A stretch of 14,797 nucleotides of DNA from Pseudomonadota bacterium (GTDB lineage: Bacteria; Pseudomonadota; Alphaproteobacteria; Sphingomonadales; Sphingomonadaceae). The stretch is from the NCBI GenBank assembly GCA_023386135.1, contig JAEWKG010000125.1:1-14797 (forward strand), in the 5' to 3' direction. Made by a program: the position numbers and the translations under genes. The notes beneath the pieces were generated by a model that searched no databases, was not told the DNA's origin, and saw only the letters and a program-made list of their open reading frames with translations. How positions within the stretch are numbered: position 1 is the first letter of the stretch; every line of letters begins with the position of its first letter. Of this stretch, positions 6,730 through 13,456 are shown piece after piece.

Positions 6730-7143
6730 TCAGCTCTCCACGCCCTTGATCTTCCCCCACTGGCGCGCGGCGGTGTAGCCGAGGTAGCCGGTGCCGAAGA
6801 GCGCGTAGAGCTCCTCCGGCAGCCCGCGCAGGTAGGCGGTCATGGCGCCGGCGATCTTCTCCGCCGTACCCGGAGCGAACAGCGACAGCACGCCGATCGG
6901 CAGCGCGCACAGCAGCATGACGTACATCACGTAGAGGAAGCTCGGGCGCGCGCGGCTGGTCCACGGGTCGGAGGAGTTCGCCTCGGCGACAATGGCCGAG
7001 AGCTGGGTCTCGATCAGCTTCAGCTCCTGCGTGCCTTCGAGCTGGAGCAGTTCGAGCTTGGCCTTGGCGGCGGCTTCCTTGTCGGGGATCACCTTGTCGA
7101 TGATCGAGGTGATCGGGCCGATAAGAACGTCGAGAACGGACAT
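6730..7143 (-). CDS. GTA/phage-type three-TM holin family protein
   Basis: A small membrane protein that I recognise as the gene-transfer-agent holin type (3TM holin, GTA_holin_3TM). Holins open the inner membrane so an endolysin can reach the wall. It is 137 residues. Seen: N-terminal amphipathic segment LIGPITSIIDKVIPDKEAAAKAK, a coiled-coil-like charged helix (~22-55), the family-like block SDPWTSRARPSFLYVMYVM, a clear membrane segment (~68-90), and a second weaker hydrophobic segment (~111-124) before RQWGKIKG. I chose ATG 7143 because GGAGG lies 8 nt upstream; ATG 7149 is only 2 nt from it. No endolysin, capsid or tail gene is adjacent, so it is an orphan here. In Rhodobacter, GTA lysis genes also lie apart from the main cluster. 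Confidence 0.8.
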   Translation of the reverse strand: MSVLDVLIGPITSIIDKVIPDKEAAAKAKLELLQLEGTQELKLIETQLSAIVAEANSSDPWTSRARPSFLYVMYVMLLCALPIGVLSLFAPGTAEKIAGAMTAYLRGLPEELYALFGTGYLGYTAARQWGKIKGVES

Positions 7144-7155
7144 GTGCATTTCCTC

Positions 7156-7190
7156 CGGTTAGAACCGTCCAGCATATAACCAAATCGGTT
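7156..7190. promoter_or_regulatory. Paired AACC/GGTT inverted repeats upstream of the holin
   Basis: CGGTT-AG-AACCG (7156-7167, 5-bp arms) is followed by AACC-AAATC-GGTT (7178-7190), both in the holin leader region. Between them, read on the minus strand, TATATG (7178-7173) could be a -10 element. The repeats could form an operator or, in RNA, small hairpins next to the ribosome site. All of this is pattern only. Confidence 0.25.
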
Positions 7191-7202
7191 CATGTAGGAA
7201 AA

Positions 7203-7218
7203 TTAATTCACCAATTAA
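7203..7218. promoter_or_regulatory. AT-rich perfect palindrome in the holin/DUF885 divergent gap
   Basis: TTAATT-CACC-AATTAA has perfect 6-bp arms and lies 60-75 bp upstream of the holin start and 55-70 bp upstream of the DUF885 start, in the only strongly AT-rich patch nearby. It also contains two TTAA boxes followed by C, as in CtrA sites, but 8 nt apart rather than the 7 of the CtrA consensus. It is a candidate operator for either or both genes. Confidence 0.35.
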
Positions 7219-7273
7219 CACTGCCCGCAGGCCAGGTTTGACTTGCTGGTGAGGGCAAAGCAGGAAGCGCCGT

Positions 7274-9025
7274 ATGAAATCCACGCTCCTGCTCGCCGCC
7301 GCGCTCCTCGTTTCCGCTCCTGCCTTCGCACAAGCCCCATCGAACACGGCAGATCAGGCGCTGCAGGCGCTCTACGGCGAATACTGGGACTGGCAGGTGC
7401 GCGAATACGGAATGATCGAGCGCGCCGACGGCTCGACCGACGAAGGGCCGACGATAGCCTCCGCCACGCCCGCCGCGCAAAAGGCGCGCGCCGCCGCCGC
7501 GGCCGAGTTCCGCGCGCGGCTCGACAAGATCGACGTCGCCGCGCTGTCGGCCACCGAGAAGGTCAACGCCGCGGTCCTGCGTGCCGCCCTGACCGAGACG
7601 ATCGAGGATACGCGCTTTTCCGAATGGGAAATGCCGTTCGACAGCGACTCCAATTTCTGGAGCTACTGGGACGCGCCAAGCGGGTTCCAGACGGTCGAGG
7701 AGTACGACAACTACATTGCCCGCCTCCGCGCCCTGCCGCGCTATTTCGACGAGCAGATCGCGAACGCGCGCGCCGGGCTCAAGCGCGGGTTCAGCGTGCC
7801 GCGAGTGACGCTCACCGGGCGCGACGCCAGCCTCGCCGCCTATACCGTCGACGCGCCCGAGAAGAGCCCGTTCTGGCGCGCGTTCGCCGAAATTCCTGCA
7901 CGCTTTTCCGATGCCGACAAGGCGCGGCTGACTGCCGAAGGCCGCGCCGCGATCACCGGCAGCGTCACGCCGGCCTACGGCAAGCTGCTGACCTTCCTAC
8001 GCGACGAGTACATGCCGAAGGCGCGCACCACCCTCGCCGCCGAGGCGATGCCCAACGGCAAGGCGTACTACCAGCAGCAGATCCGCCAATACACCACGCT
8101 CGACCTGACGCCCGAGCAGATCCACCAGATCGGCCTCACCGAAGTGGCGCGGATCGAGGGCGAGATGCGCAGTGTCATGCAGGAGGTCGGCTTCACCGGC
8201 ACGATCGCCGAGTTCACCGAGAAGCTGCGTACCGATCCCGCTCAGATTGCCGCCAAGCCCGACGAGCTGATGGGCGTGTCGTCCTACGTGGTGAAGCGGG
8301 TCGACGGGAAGATCGCCGACTACTTCGGGTTCCTCCCCCGCGCGCGGTTCACCATCCGCCCGGTCGCGCCGTCGATCGCGCCGTTCTATACCTCGGGCCG
8401 CGGCGGGCTCGATGCGTGCCAGATGAACACGTACGACCTACCCTCGCGCCCCTTGTACAATATCCCCGCGCTGACCCTGCACGAGTGCGAGCCCGGGCAC
8501 AGCTTCCAGATGGCGTTCCAGAAGGAGCAGGGCGAGCAGCCCAAGTTCCGCCGCAACATCTACTTCTCCGGCATGGGCGAGGGCTGGGGCCTCTACAGCG
8601 AGTTCCTCGGCGAGGAGATGGGCATCTACCGCACACCTGAGGAGCGCTTCGGGCGCCTCAGCTACGAGATGTGGCGTGCGGTGCGGCTGGTGATCGACAC
8701 CGGCATCCACCATTACGGCTGGGATCGCGACAAGGCGATCGCCTACCTCGCCGACCGCACCGCGCTGTCGCGGCACGAGGTCGAGACCGAGGTCGACCGG
8801 TACATCTCGTGGCCCGGCCAGGCGCTCGCCTACAAGCTCGGCGAGATGACCATCCGCCGGATGCGCACTAAGGCGGAAGGGGCGCTGGGCGACAAGTTCG
8901 ACATCCGCAAGTTCCACGACGTGGTGCTGGCGCTTGGCTCGGTCCCGCTGCCCGAGCTCGAAGCACGGATTGACTCGTTCATTGCAGATGGCGGGCAGGG
9001 CTTGCCGGGCGTGGTCTACAAATAG
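7274..9025 (+). CDS. Secreted DUF885 family zinc metallopeptidase
   Basis: A DUF885 protein, a family regarded as zinc metallopeptidases with a thermolysin/M3-like active site; natural substrates are poorly known. It is 583 residues. The first ~19 residues are a Sec signal peptide (MKSTLLLAAALLVSAPAFAQ, cleavage near AFA-QA), so the mature enzyme is periplasmic or exported. The zinc site is visible: HECEPGH with His403, Glu404 and His409, followed by GMGEGWGLYSE with Glu436 as the likely third ligand. The C-terminal region includes YISWPGQALAYKLGE, also typical. The start is supported by AGGAAG about 7 nt upstream. It is convergent with the PLP-enzyme gene; the two stop codons are separated by a single base. 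Confidence 0.93.
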   Translation: MKSTLLLAAALLVSAPAFAQAPSNTADQALQALYGEYWDWQVREYGMIERADGSTDEGPTIASATPAAQKARAAAAAEFRARLDKIDVAALSATEKVNAAVLRAALTETIEDTRFSEWEMPFDSDSNFWSYWDAPSGFQTVEEYDNYIARLRALPRYFDEQIANARAGLKRGFSVPRVTLTGRDASLAAYTVDAPEKSPFWRAFAEIPARFSDADKARLTAEGRAAITGSVTPAYGKLLTFLRDEYMPKARTTLAAEAMPNGKAYYQQQIRQYTTLDLTPEQIHQIGLTEVARIEGEMRSVMQEVGFTGTIAEFTEKLRTDPAQIAAKPDELMGVSSYVVKRVDGKIADYFGFLPRARFTIRPVAPSIAPFYTSGRGGLDACQMNTYDLPSRPLYNIPALTLHECEPGHSFQMAFQKEQGEQPKFRRNIYFSGMGEGWGLYSEFLGEEMGIYRTPEERFGRLSYEMWRAVRLVIDTGIHHYGWDRDKAIAYLADRTALSRHEVETEVDRYISWPGQALAYKLGEMTIRRMRTKAEGALGDKFDIRKFHDVVLALGSVPLPELEARIDSFIADGGQGLPGVVYK

Positions 9026-9026
9026 C

Positions 9027-10169
9027 TCAGCGCGCGCGGCCGCGGGCGCTGACCGGCCAGCTATCGACGAGGGTCCCGTCCTTCACCACGTGGTAGCTGT
9101 CGTAGAGGTTCACGGTCGGGTCGCAGTGCGGGACGGCCAGCGTGACCGGGTCGCCGGGCTTGAGCTGCCGGCCGATCTCCGGCCCGACCAGCGCGCCGTG
9201 CTCGTCGCCCATGAAGGCGAACATGGTTTCCTGCGCGGCGCCGGCGAGCACGCGCGGCGATCCGCCATCGGTGGAGAGTGACTTGAAGCCCGCGTCGATG
9301 GTCACCAGCGCATCGTGGTTGGCGCTCACCACCCGGCTGTCCACGGTCAGCGACACCTCGAACGGCTCGGCGCCGCTGCCGTCGAGATCGCAGGCGAGGT
9401 ACTGGGTGTCCATGAACACGTACGATCCCGCCTGCAGCTCGGTGAATACGCCGAGTGCGAGGTCGATCTCGTGCGTGCCGGTGCCCGACCCGGTGACGAT
9501 CTCGGGCGCGAAGCCCGCTTCGGTCAGCGCGGCGATGACGGTGCGCAGATAATCGGTCCGCTCCTCGATCGCGGCGCGGCGGGCGGCGTAGTCCTCGATG
9601 TGTTGCTGCATCCCGCAGTAGAACTGCACCCCGGCAAGGCGCAGGCGGGGGCATTCCGCGATCGTCCGCGCCAGTTCGACCGCTGCCTCCGCCGAGGCGA
9701 CCCCGGTGCGGCGAATGCCCGGGTCGATGTCGATCACCACGTCGAGGGTGGCATCCTCGGTCGCCAGCGCTGCGTCGATGCGCCGCGCGACGTCGGGGTG
9801 ATCGACCGTCGCCATCAGTCCCTCCGCCCGCCCGGCGAGCGCGGCCAGCCGCTCGACCGCTGCGGGCGCGGCGACCGGAGAGGTGATCAGCACCCTGCCG
9901 ATCCCGTCGTCGACCATCACCTCCGCCTCGCCGATCTTGGCGCAGCACACCCCGACCGCGCCCGCGGCGATCTGGCGGCGCGCAATGTCGGCGCTCTTGT
10001 GGGTCTTGGCATGCGGCCGCAGCGCGATGCCCTTGCCGGTTACGCGCGCCTGCATCGCCGCGATGTTGCGGTCCAGCGCCTCGACGTCGAGCACCAGCAC
10101 CGGCGTGTTGAGCGCGGCGTGCGAGCCTTGCTGGCCGATCAGGTGGGCATGCAGCGCGCGGTCGTCCAT
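9027..10169 (-). CDS. PLP enzyme, D-threonine aldolase / D-serine dehydratase type
   Basis: A fold-type III pyridoxal-phosphate enzyme acting on D-beta-hydroxy amino acids (D-threonine aldolase or D-serine dehydratase, DSD1 family). It is 380 residues. The N-terminal alanine-racemase-like barrel (~20-250) carries RPHAKTHKS with the PLP lysine Lys55. GSGTGTHEID is a likely phosphate-binding segment. The C-terminal D-serine dehydratase-like domain ends with VPHCDPTVN, whose His348/Cys349/Asp350 are candidate metal ligands; some relatives have H-x-C there, so the exact ligand set is unsure. The frame stays open to 10367, but ATG 10169 overlaps the upstream stop in TGATG, so translation is probably coupled to the lactone oxidase gene. 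Substrate cannot be decided from sequence. Confidence 0.88.
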   Translation of the reverse strand: MDDRALHAHLIGQQGSHAALNTPVLVLDVEALDRNIAAMQARVTGKGIALRPHAKTHKSADIARRQIAAGAVGVCCAKIGEAEVMVDDGIGRVLITSPVAAPAAVERLAALAGRAEGLMATVDHPDVARRIDAALATEDATLDVVIDIDPGIRRTGVASAEAAVELARTIAECPRLRLAGVQFYCGMQQHIEDYAARRAAIEERTDYLRTVIAALTEAGFAPEIVTGSGTGTHEIDLALGVFTELQAGSYVFMDTQYLACDLDGSGAEPFEVSLTVDSRVVSANHDALVTIDAGFKSLSTDGGSPRVLAGAAQETMFAFMGDEHGALVGPEIGRQLKPGDPVTLAVPHCDPTVNLYDSYHVVKDGTLVDSWPVSARGRAR

Positions 10170-11422
10170 CAGGCGAACAGCTCCGAGAGGTGGGGGTTGA
10201 GGAACTTGCCCTGCGGATCCGCCGCGCGCCGTACCTCGCGGTAGCGCTCGGCCATCGGATAGAGCGCATCGACATCGGCGCGGGTGAGGGTGTGCCGCTT
10301 GGCCCAGTGCGGCCGCCCGCCGTGCGCGCGGAAGATCGTCTCGGCATCGGCAAACAGCGTGCGCCACGGCATCTTCGCGTACTGGTGCATCGAGATCGCC
10401 GCGACAGGACCGGCGTTCATCGGGCTCATCCAGATTTCGTCGGGCGCCACCACCCGGAACTCAAACGGGAACGAGACCGGCAGGCGTTTGCGGCGGATCC
10501 AGCCGACCACCTCGTCCAGCGTGTCGAGCCCTGCGGCTAGCGGCATCTCATACTCCATCTCCTCGAACGTGATGGTCCGGTCGGAGGGGAAGATCGCATG
10601 TGCCGGCCCGCGCCGCCTGCCGCTCATGTCGGTGCGCATCATCAGCCGTTGCAGCGTCGGCACCAGCGGCGGGATCAGCGCGCCGACGTTGAGCACGCGG
10701 CGGAAGGCGGCCTCCTCCATGTCGGTGGTGGAGGGTGGCGGATCGCACGGATCGCACGGCTCGAGCGTCTTCAGGATCACGCTGTCGGCGTGGGGGAAGA
10801 ACCAGAACTCGACGTGGCGCAGGTCCGTTGCAAGCTCGTTGTAGCGTTCGCGCACTTCGCCCCACGACCGCTTCTCGATCCGCTCGGCGAGATGGAATGC
10901 CGGCACCACCGCGCAGTCGATCTCGGTGGCGATGCCCAACATACCGAGCGACAGCCGCTGCGCCTGGAACAGCTCGGGCTCAGTCTCCGGATCGCACCAG
11001 CGCGCTTCGCCGTCGGCGCCGATCAGGCGGAAGCCGCGCGCGAAGTTCGCGAGGCTGCCCAGCTCGCGTCCGGTGCCGTGCGTCCCGGTTGCCATCGCCC
11101 CGGCGAGCGACTGCGGATTGACGTCGCCCTGATTGGCGAGCGCGAGGCCGTGCTCCCACAGCGCCGCGGTCAGCCGCTTGATGCTCCACCCGGCGGGAAT
11201 GCACGCGCTCTGCCGGTCAGGCGCGACCACCAGATCGCCTTCGAGCGCGTCCAGGCTGACGATCGCATCGTCGCTGGCGCACAGCGGCATGAACGAATGC
11301 CCCGCGCCGGTCGCACGTACGGTGCGCGTGCCGCGTACGATCGCGGCGAGCTCGCTCTCGGTGCGCGGATGCTGCACCGTGGCGGCGGACCGCACGCTGC
11401 CCGACCAGTTGGACCAGCTCAT
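10169..11422 (-). CDS. FAD-binding aldono-lactone oxidase family protein
   Basis: A VAO-type flavoenzyme like L-gulono-1,4-lactone or D-arabinono-1,4-lactone oxidases, which oxidise sugar lactones or polyols and often bear covalent FAD. It is 417 residues. Seen: N-terminal FAD_binding_4 domain with RATGAGHSFMPL (His42 is the likely flavin attachment site) and AGAMATGTHGTG, the family's GxxxxGTHG loop. The C-terminal ALO domain contains HWAKRHTLT (372-380) and DPQGKFLNPHL near the end. A 9-bp tandem repeat in the DNA (10740-10757) gives the CDPCDP stretch. No signal peptide is seen. It starts 3 nt after the GNAT stop, and its stop overlaps the next start by 1 nt. The substrate is unknown; class III PHA synthase and D-amino-acid enzyme neighbours do not point to ascorbate metabolism. 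Confidence 0.9.
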   Translation of the reverse strand: MSWSNWSGSVRSAATVQHPRTESELAAIVRGTRTVRATGAGHSFMPLCASDDAIVSLDALEGDLVVAPDRQSACIPAGWSIKRLTAALWEHGLALANQGDVNPQSLAGAMATGTHGTGRELGSLANFARGFRLIGADGEARWCDPETEPELFQAQRLSLGMLGIATEIDCAVVPAFHLAERIEKRSWGEVRERYNELATDLRHVEFWFFPHADSVILKTLEPCDPCDPPPSTTDMEEAAFRRVLNVGALIPPLVPTLQRLMMRTDMSGRRRGPAHAIFPSDRTITFEEMEYEMPLAAGLDTLDEVVGWIRRKRLPVSFPFEFRVVAPDEIWMSPMNAGPVAAISMHQYAKMPWRTLFADAETIFRAHGGRPHWAKRHTLTRADVDALYPMAERYREVRRAADPQGKFLNPHLSELFA

Positions 11423-11425
11423 CGC

Positions 11426-11962
11426 CTAGCCGCCGAATGCCTCGCGCCGCGCGCTCTCGCGGTCCGGCATCATGAACAGCACCGCGAGATCGTGCGCTGT
11501 GCCCTGATCGTCGCGCACGTGATCATGCAACATCGCTTCGGCACGGAAGCCGCATTCCTCAAACAGTGTAATCGCGCCGGTCTGGTCGGGAGTCAGCCGC
11601 GCGGTCAGCTTGGCCGCGTTCCGCTTTGCCGCGAGAGCGATCGCCCGCTCGAGCAGGGTGCGGCCGATACCCCGGTTGCGGTGGCCGGGCGCCACCAGGA
11701 GCCTGATGTCCCACACGTGTGCGGACCAGCTCAGATCATCGGACACGTTGGCGACCGTGGCGATGATCTCGCCCTCTGCGACCGCGATCAGGCTATCGAT
11801 TTCGCCGGCCGCGACGCCAGCGACCCACGCCTGCAGCACCCGCGGCTCGCGGATGTCGCGGGCCAGGAACAGCAGGTCGTGCGGCGGGACGGCCGCCGCG
11901 AACCGGCTCAAGGCCGGCAGGTCGCCCGATGATGGCGGACGGATTTCGATTTCTTGAGTCAC
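11426..11962 (-). CDS. GNAT family N-acetyltransferase
   Basis: An acetyl-CoA-dependent acyltransferase of the GNAT fold. It is 178 residues from GTG 11962. The acetyl-CoA loop is clear: LLVAPGHRNRGIGRTLLERA, with RNRGIG at ~95-100, followed by the ALAAKRNAAKLTARLTPD strand-helix and TLFEECGFRAEAMLHDHV, the usual motif B. I chose GTG 11962 because it forms a GTGA overlap with the phaC stop and has GGGGAAG about 8 nt upstream; ATG 11983 is an in-frame alternative that would add 7 residues and overlap phaC by 25 nt. The start MTQEIEIRPPSSGDLPAL matches a GNAT beginning. The substrate is not identifiable; the short EVRDDQGTAHDL-like end is ordinary for the family. Confidence 0.88.
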   Translation of the reverse strand: MTQEIEIRPPSSGDLPALSRFAAAVPPHDLLFLARDIREPRVLQAWVAGVAAGEIDSLIAVAEGEIIATVANVSDDLSWSAHVWDIRLLVAPGHRNRGIGRTLLERAIALAAKRNAAKLTARLTPDQTGAITLFEECGFRAEAMLHDHVRDDQGTAHDLAVLFMMPDRESARREAFGG

Positions 11963-13023
11963 ACGCTTCGCTTCCCCAGCCATGCATCGAGCCTGGGCCA
12001 CATGCGCTTCACCGCGTTGGGCCCCGCGAGCATGCTGACATGTCCGCCCTTCAGCACCAGTTGTTCCTTGTCGTCCGACCCGATCAGGTCGATCAGCGGC
12101 CTGGAGGCCTCGCTCGTCACGATGTGGTCGTGCTCCGCGGTCACGTGCAGGAAGGGGCAGGACACCTCGTCCAGCGCCACCGGGCGGCCGCCGATCTTGA
12201 GCTCGCCCTTCAGCAGCTCGTTGTTCCAGATCAGGCGCTTGGTCGTCTCGCGGAAATACTCGCCGGCGAGCGGCAGCATGTCGTTGCTCCAGCGCGAGTA
12301 CATGCGGTGCGATTTGACGAATTCGTCGTTCCACAGGTTGTCGAACAGGTGGAAGTTTGCTGCTGCTCGGCCCGCGGGACGCAGCATGTCGAATGCCGAC
12401 AGCAGCATATCGGCCGGCGCGAGGCCGATGGTATCGACTAGCTGGTCCACATCGAAATAGCGTTCGTCCGACCACGCCTGGAACAGGGTCATCTTGGTGA
12501 AATCGACCGGGGTGGTGAAAACCACGAGATTGTGCGGCCCGTCCGCATGGTTCAGGCCCGACCACATCACCGACAGCACGCCGCCCATGCAATAGCCGAG
12601 CAGGCTGACGTCGTGTTCGCCGGTCACGCGCCGCACTTCGGCGATCGAGCCGCCGACGAAATCCTGGACGTATTCCTTGAGGCCAAGCTGCCGATCCTCG
12701 GGGCGCGGTGCCTCCCAGTCGACCATGAAGACATCGTATCCCTGCCTGAGCAGGAACTCGACCAGGCTGGTGCCCGGGGCCATGTCGAAGATGTAGCCGC
12801 GATTGGTGGTCGCCATCACCAGCAGGACGGGTACGCGGTACACCTCCTCGACCAGCGGATGGTAATGGTAGAGCCGCCACGGCCCGCGCGCGACGATCGT
12901 GTCCTTGCCGCTCGAGCCGAGCACCGGCGCGGGCGAGCCGAAATAGGCCAGGCCTTTGAGGTTGCGCCGGATCGCGCGCTGCACCTGCGTCTGCGCCTCG
13001 CCGAGGAACGACGCCGAGGCCAT
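11959..13023 (-). CDS. phaC: Class III polyhydroxyalkanoate synthase subunit PhaC
   Basis: Polymerises (R)-3-hydroxyacyl-CoA to polyhydroxyalkanoate on cytoplasmic granules; class III enzymes work as PhaC-PhaE complexes. It is 354 residues, the class III length (class I/II are ~560-600). An alpha/beta hydrolase fold carries the lipase-like box GYCMGG with nucleophile Cys145, Asp299 (TAEHDHIV) and His328 (GGHVSMLAG). The spacing closely matches the known Cys149/Asp302/His331 of Allochromatium vinosum PhaC. YDVFMVDWEAPRPEDR and FTTPVDFTKM are also family-like. ATG 13023 overlaps the PhaE-like stop in TGATG, and the frame upstream of it is only the shadow of that gene. The stop overlaps the GNAT start (GTGA). 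No depolymerase, phaA or phaB is adjacent. Confidence 0.93.
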   Translation of the reverse strand: MASASFLGEAQTQVQRAIRRNLKGLAYFGSPAPVLGSSGKDTIVARGPWRLYHYHPLVEEVYRVPVLLVMATTNRGYIFDMAPGTSLVEFLLRQGYDVFMVDWEAPRPEDRQLGLKEYVQDFVGGSIAEVRRVTGEHDVSLLGYCMGGVLSVMWSGLNHADGPHNLVVFTTPVDFTKMTLFQAWSDERYFDVDQLVDTIGLAPADMLLSAFDMLRPAGRAAANFHLFDNLWNDEFVKSHRMYSRWSNDMLPLAGEYFRETTKRLIWNNELLKGELKIGGRPVALDEVSCPFLHVTAEHDHIVTSEASRPLIDLIGSDDKEQLVLKGGHVSMLAGPNAVKRMWPRLDAWLGKRSV

Positions 13024-13370
13024 CAGGCAGGCGGCTTGCGGGTTCGGCGGACGGCCGGGCGCGGGGCGTCGGTTTCGCCGGCCGACAGCTGGTTCTCGAT
13101 CCGCAGCAACGCCGCCTCGACCGAGGCGAGCCGCTGTCCGAGCGCTTCGATATCCGCGCGGCTGGGAAGGTTCGCCGCGGCGAGCACCTTGCTCGATGCT
13201 TCGTCGCTCGCCGCCTGCGCCTTCAGCGCCGCGCCGGCGAACGCGTGCATCGCCTGTGCCGCCTCGGGCCGGGCGAGCCATTCGGTGCCGTGTTCGTTGG
13301 TGAGCTTTTCCCACTGCGACATCCATTGCCGCGCCATGCTCATTGGATCGAAGGCCGCTTCGTCCGCCAT
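13023..13370 (-). CDS. phaE: Short PhaE-like PHA synthase subunit
   Basis: The likely partner of class III PhaC. It is 115 residues, about one third of classic PhaE (~350). Seen: N-terminal amphipathic helix MARQWMSQWEKLTNEHG; a middle helical Ala-rich part (~35-62); the segment LPSRADIEALGQRLASVEAA (68-87), which resembles the C-terminal PhaE signature (PSR-D-V-LxxRLxxLE) and should form a coiled coil to ~95; and a basic, Pro-rich tail (RPAVRRTRKPPA). Its TGA overlaps the phaC ATG by 1 nt, which is strong contextual support. I chose ATG 13370 because the upstream frame to 13478 is Arg/Ser-rich noise crossing the previous gene. It could instead be a phasin-like granule protein; the family label is less sure than the partnership. 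Confidence 0.7.
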   Translation of the reverse strand: MADEAAFDPMSMARQWMSQWEKLTNEHGTEWLARPEAAQAMHAFAGAALKAQAASDEASSKVLAAANLPSRADIEALGQRLASVEAALLRIENQLSAGETDAPRPAVRRTRKPPA

Positions 13371-13390
13371 TACCTGAGTTCTGGCAGGTA
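13371..13390. promoter_or_regulatory. Inverted repeat abutting the phaE-like start codon
   Basis: TACCTG-AGTTCTGG-CAGGTA: perfect 6-bp arms with an 8-nt loop, ending at the base before the ATG of the phaE-like gene. On the transcript the CAGG ribosome-site-like bases lie inside the arm next to the start, so a hairpin could mask it; alternatively it is a protein-binding operator. Size makes chance possible. Confidence 0.35.
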
Positions 13391-13456
13391 TGCCGCGATC
13401 GTCAAGCGAGGATGAAACCACCGGTCGGAACGAGAGGAATTCCCGACGCGGATCTT

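Noticed and set aside
7203..7219. A true CtrA site (TTAA-N7-TTAAC)
   Set aside because: The spacer is 8 nt, not 7, so I report it only as a palindrome with CtrA resemblance.
7238..7243. TTGACT as a -35 for the DUF885 gene
   Set aside because: A 17-nt spacer would put the -10 on the ribosome-binding site, so it cannot serve a normal leadered transcript.
10170..10367. N-terminal extension of the PLP enzyme to 10367
   Set aside because: It would overlap the lactone oxidase by about 200 nt, and the TGATG junction at 10169 gives a natural start.
10740..10757. Tandem GGATCGCAC repeat inside the lactone oxidase gene
   Set aside because: It only encodes a CDPCDP stretch in frame; probably a small replication-slip duplication without wider meaning.
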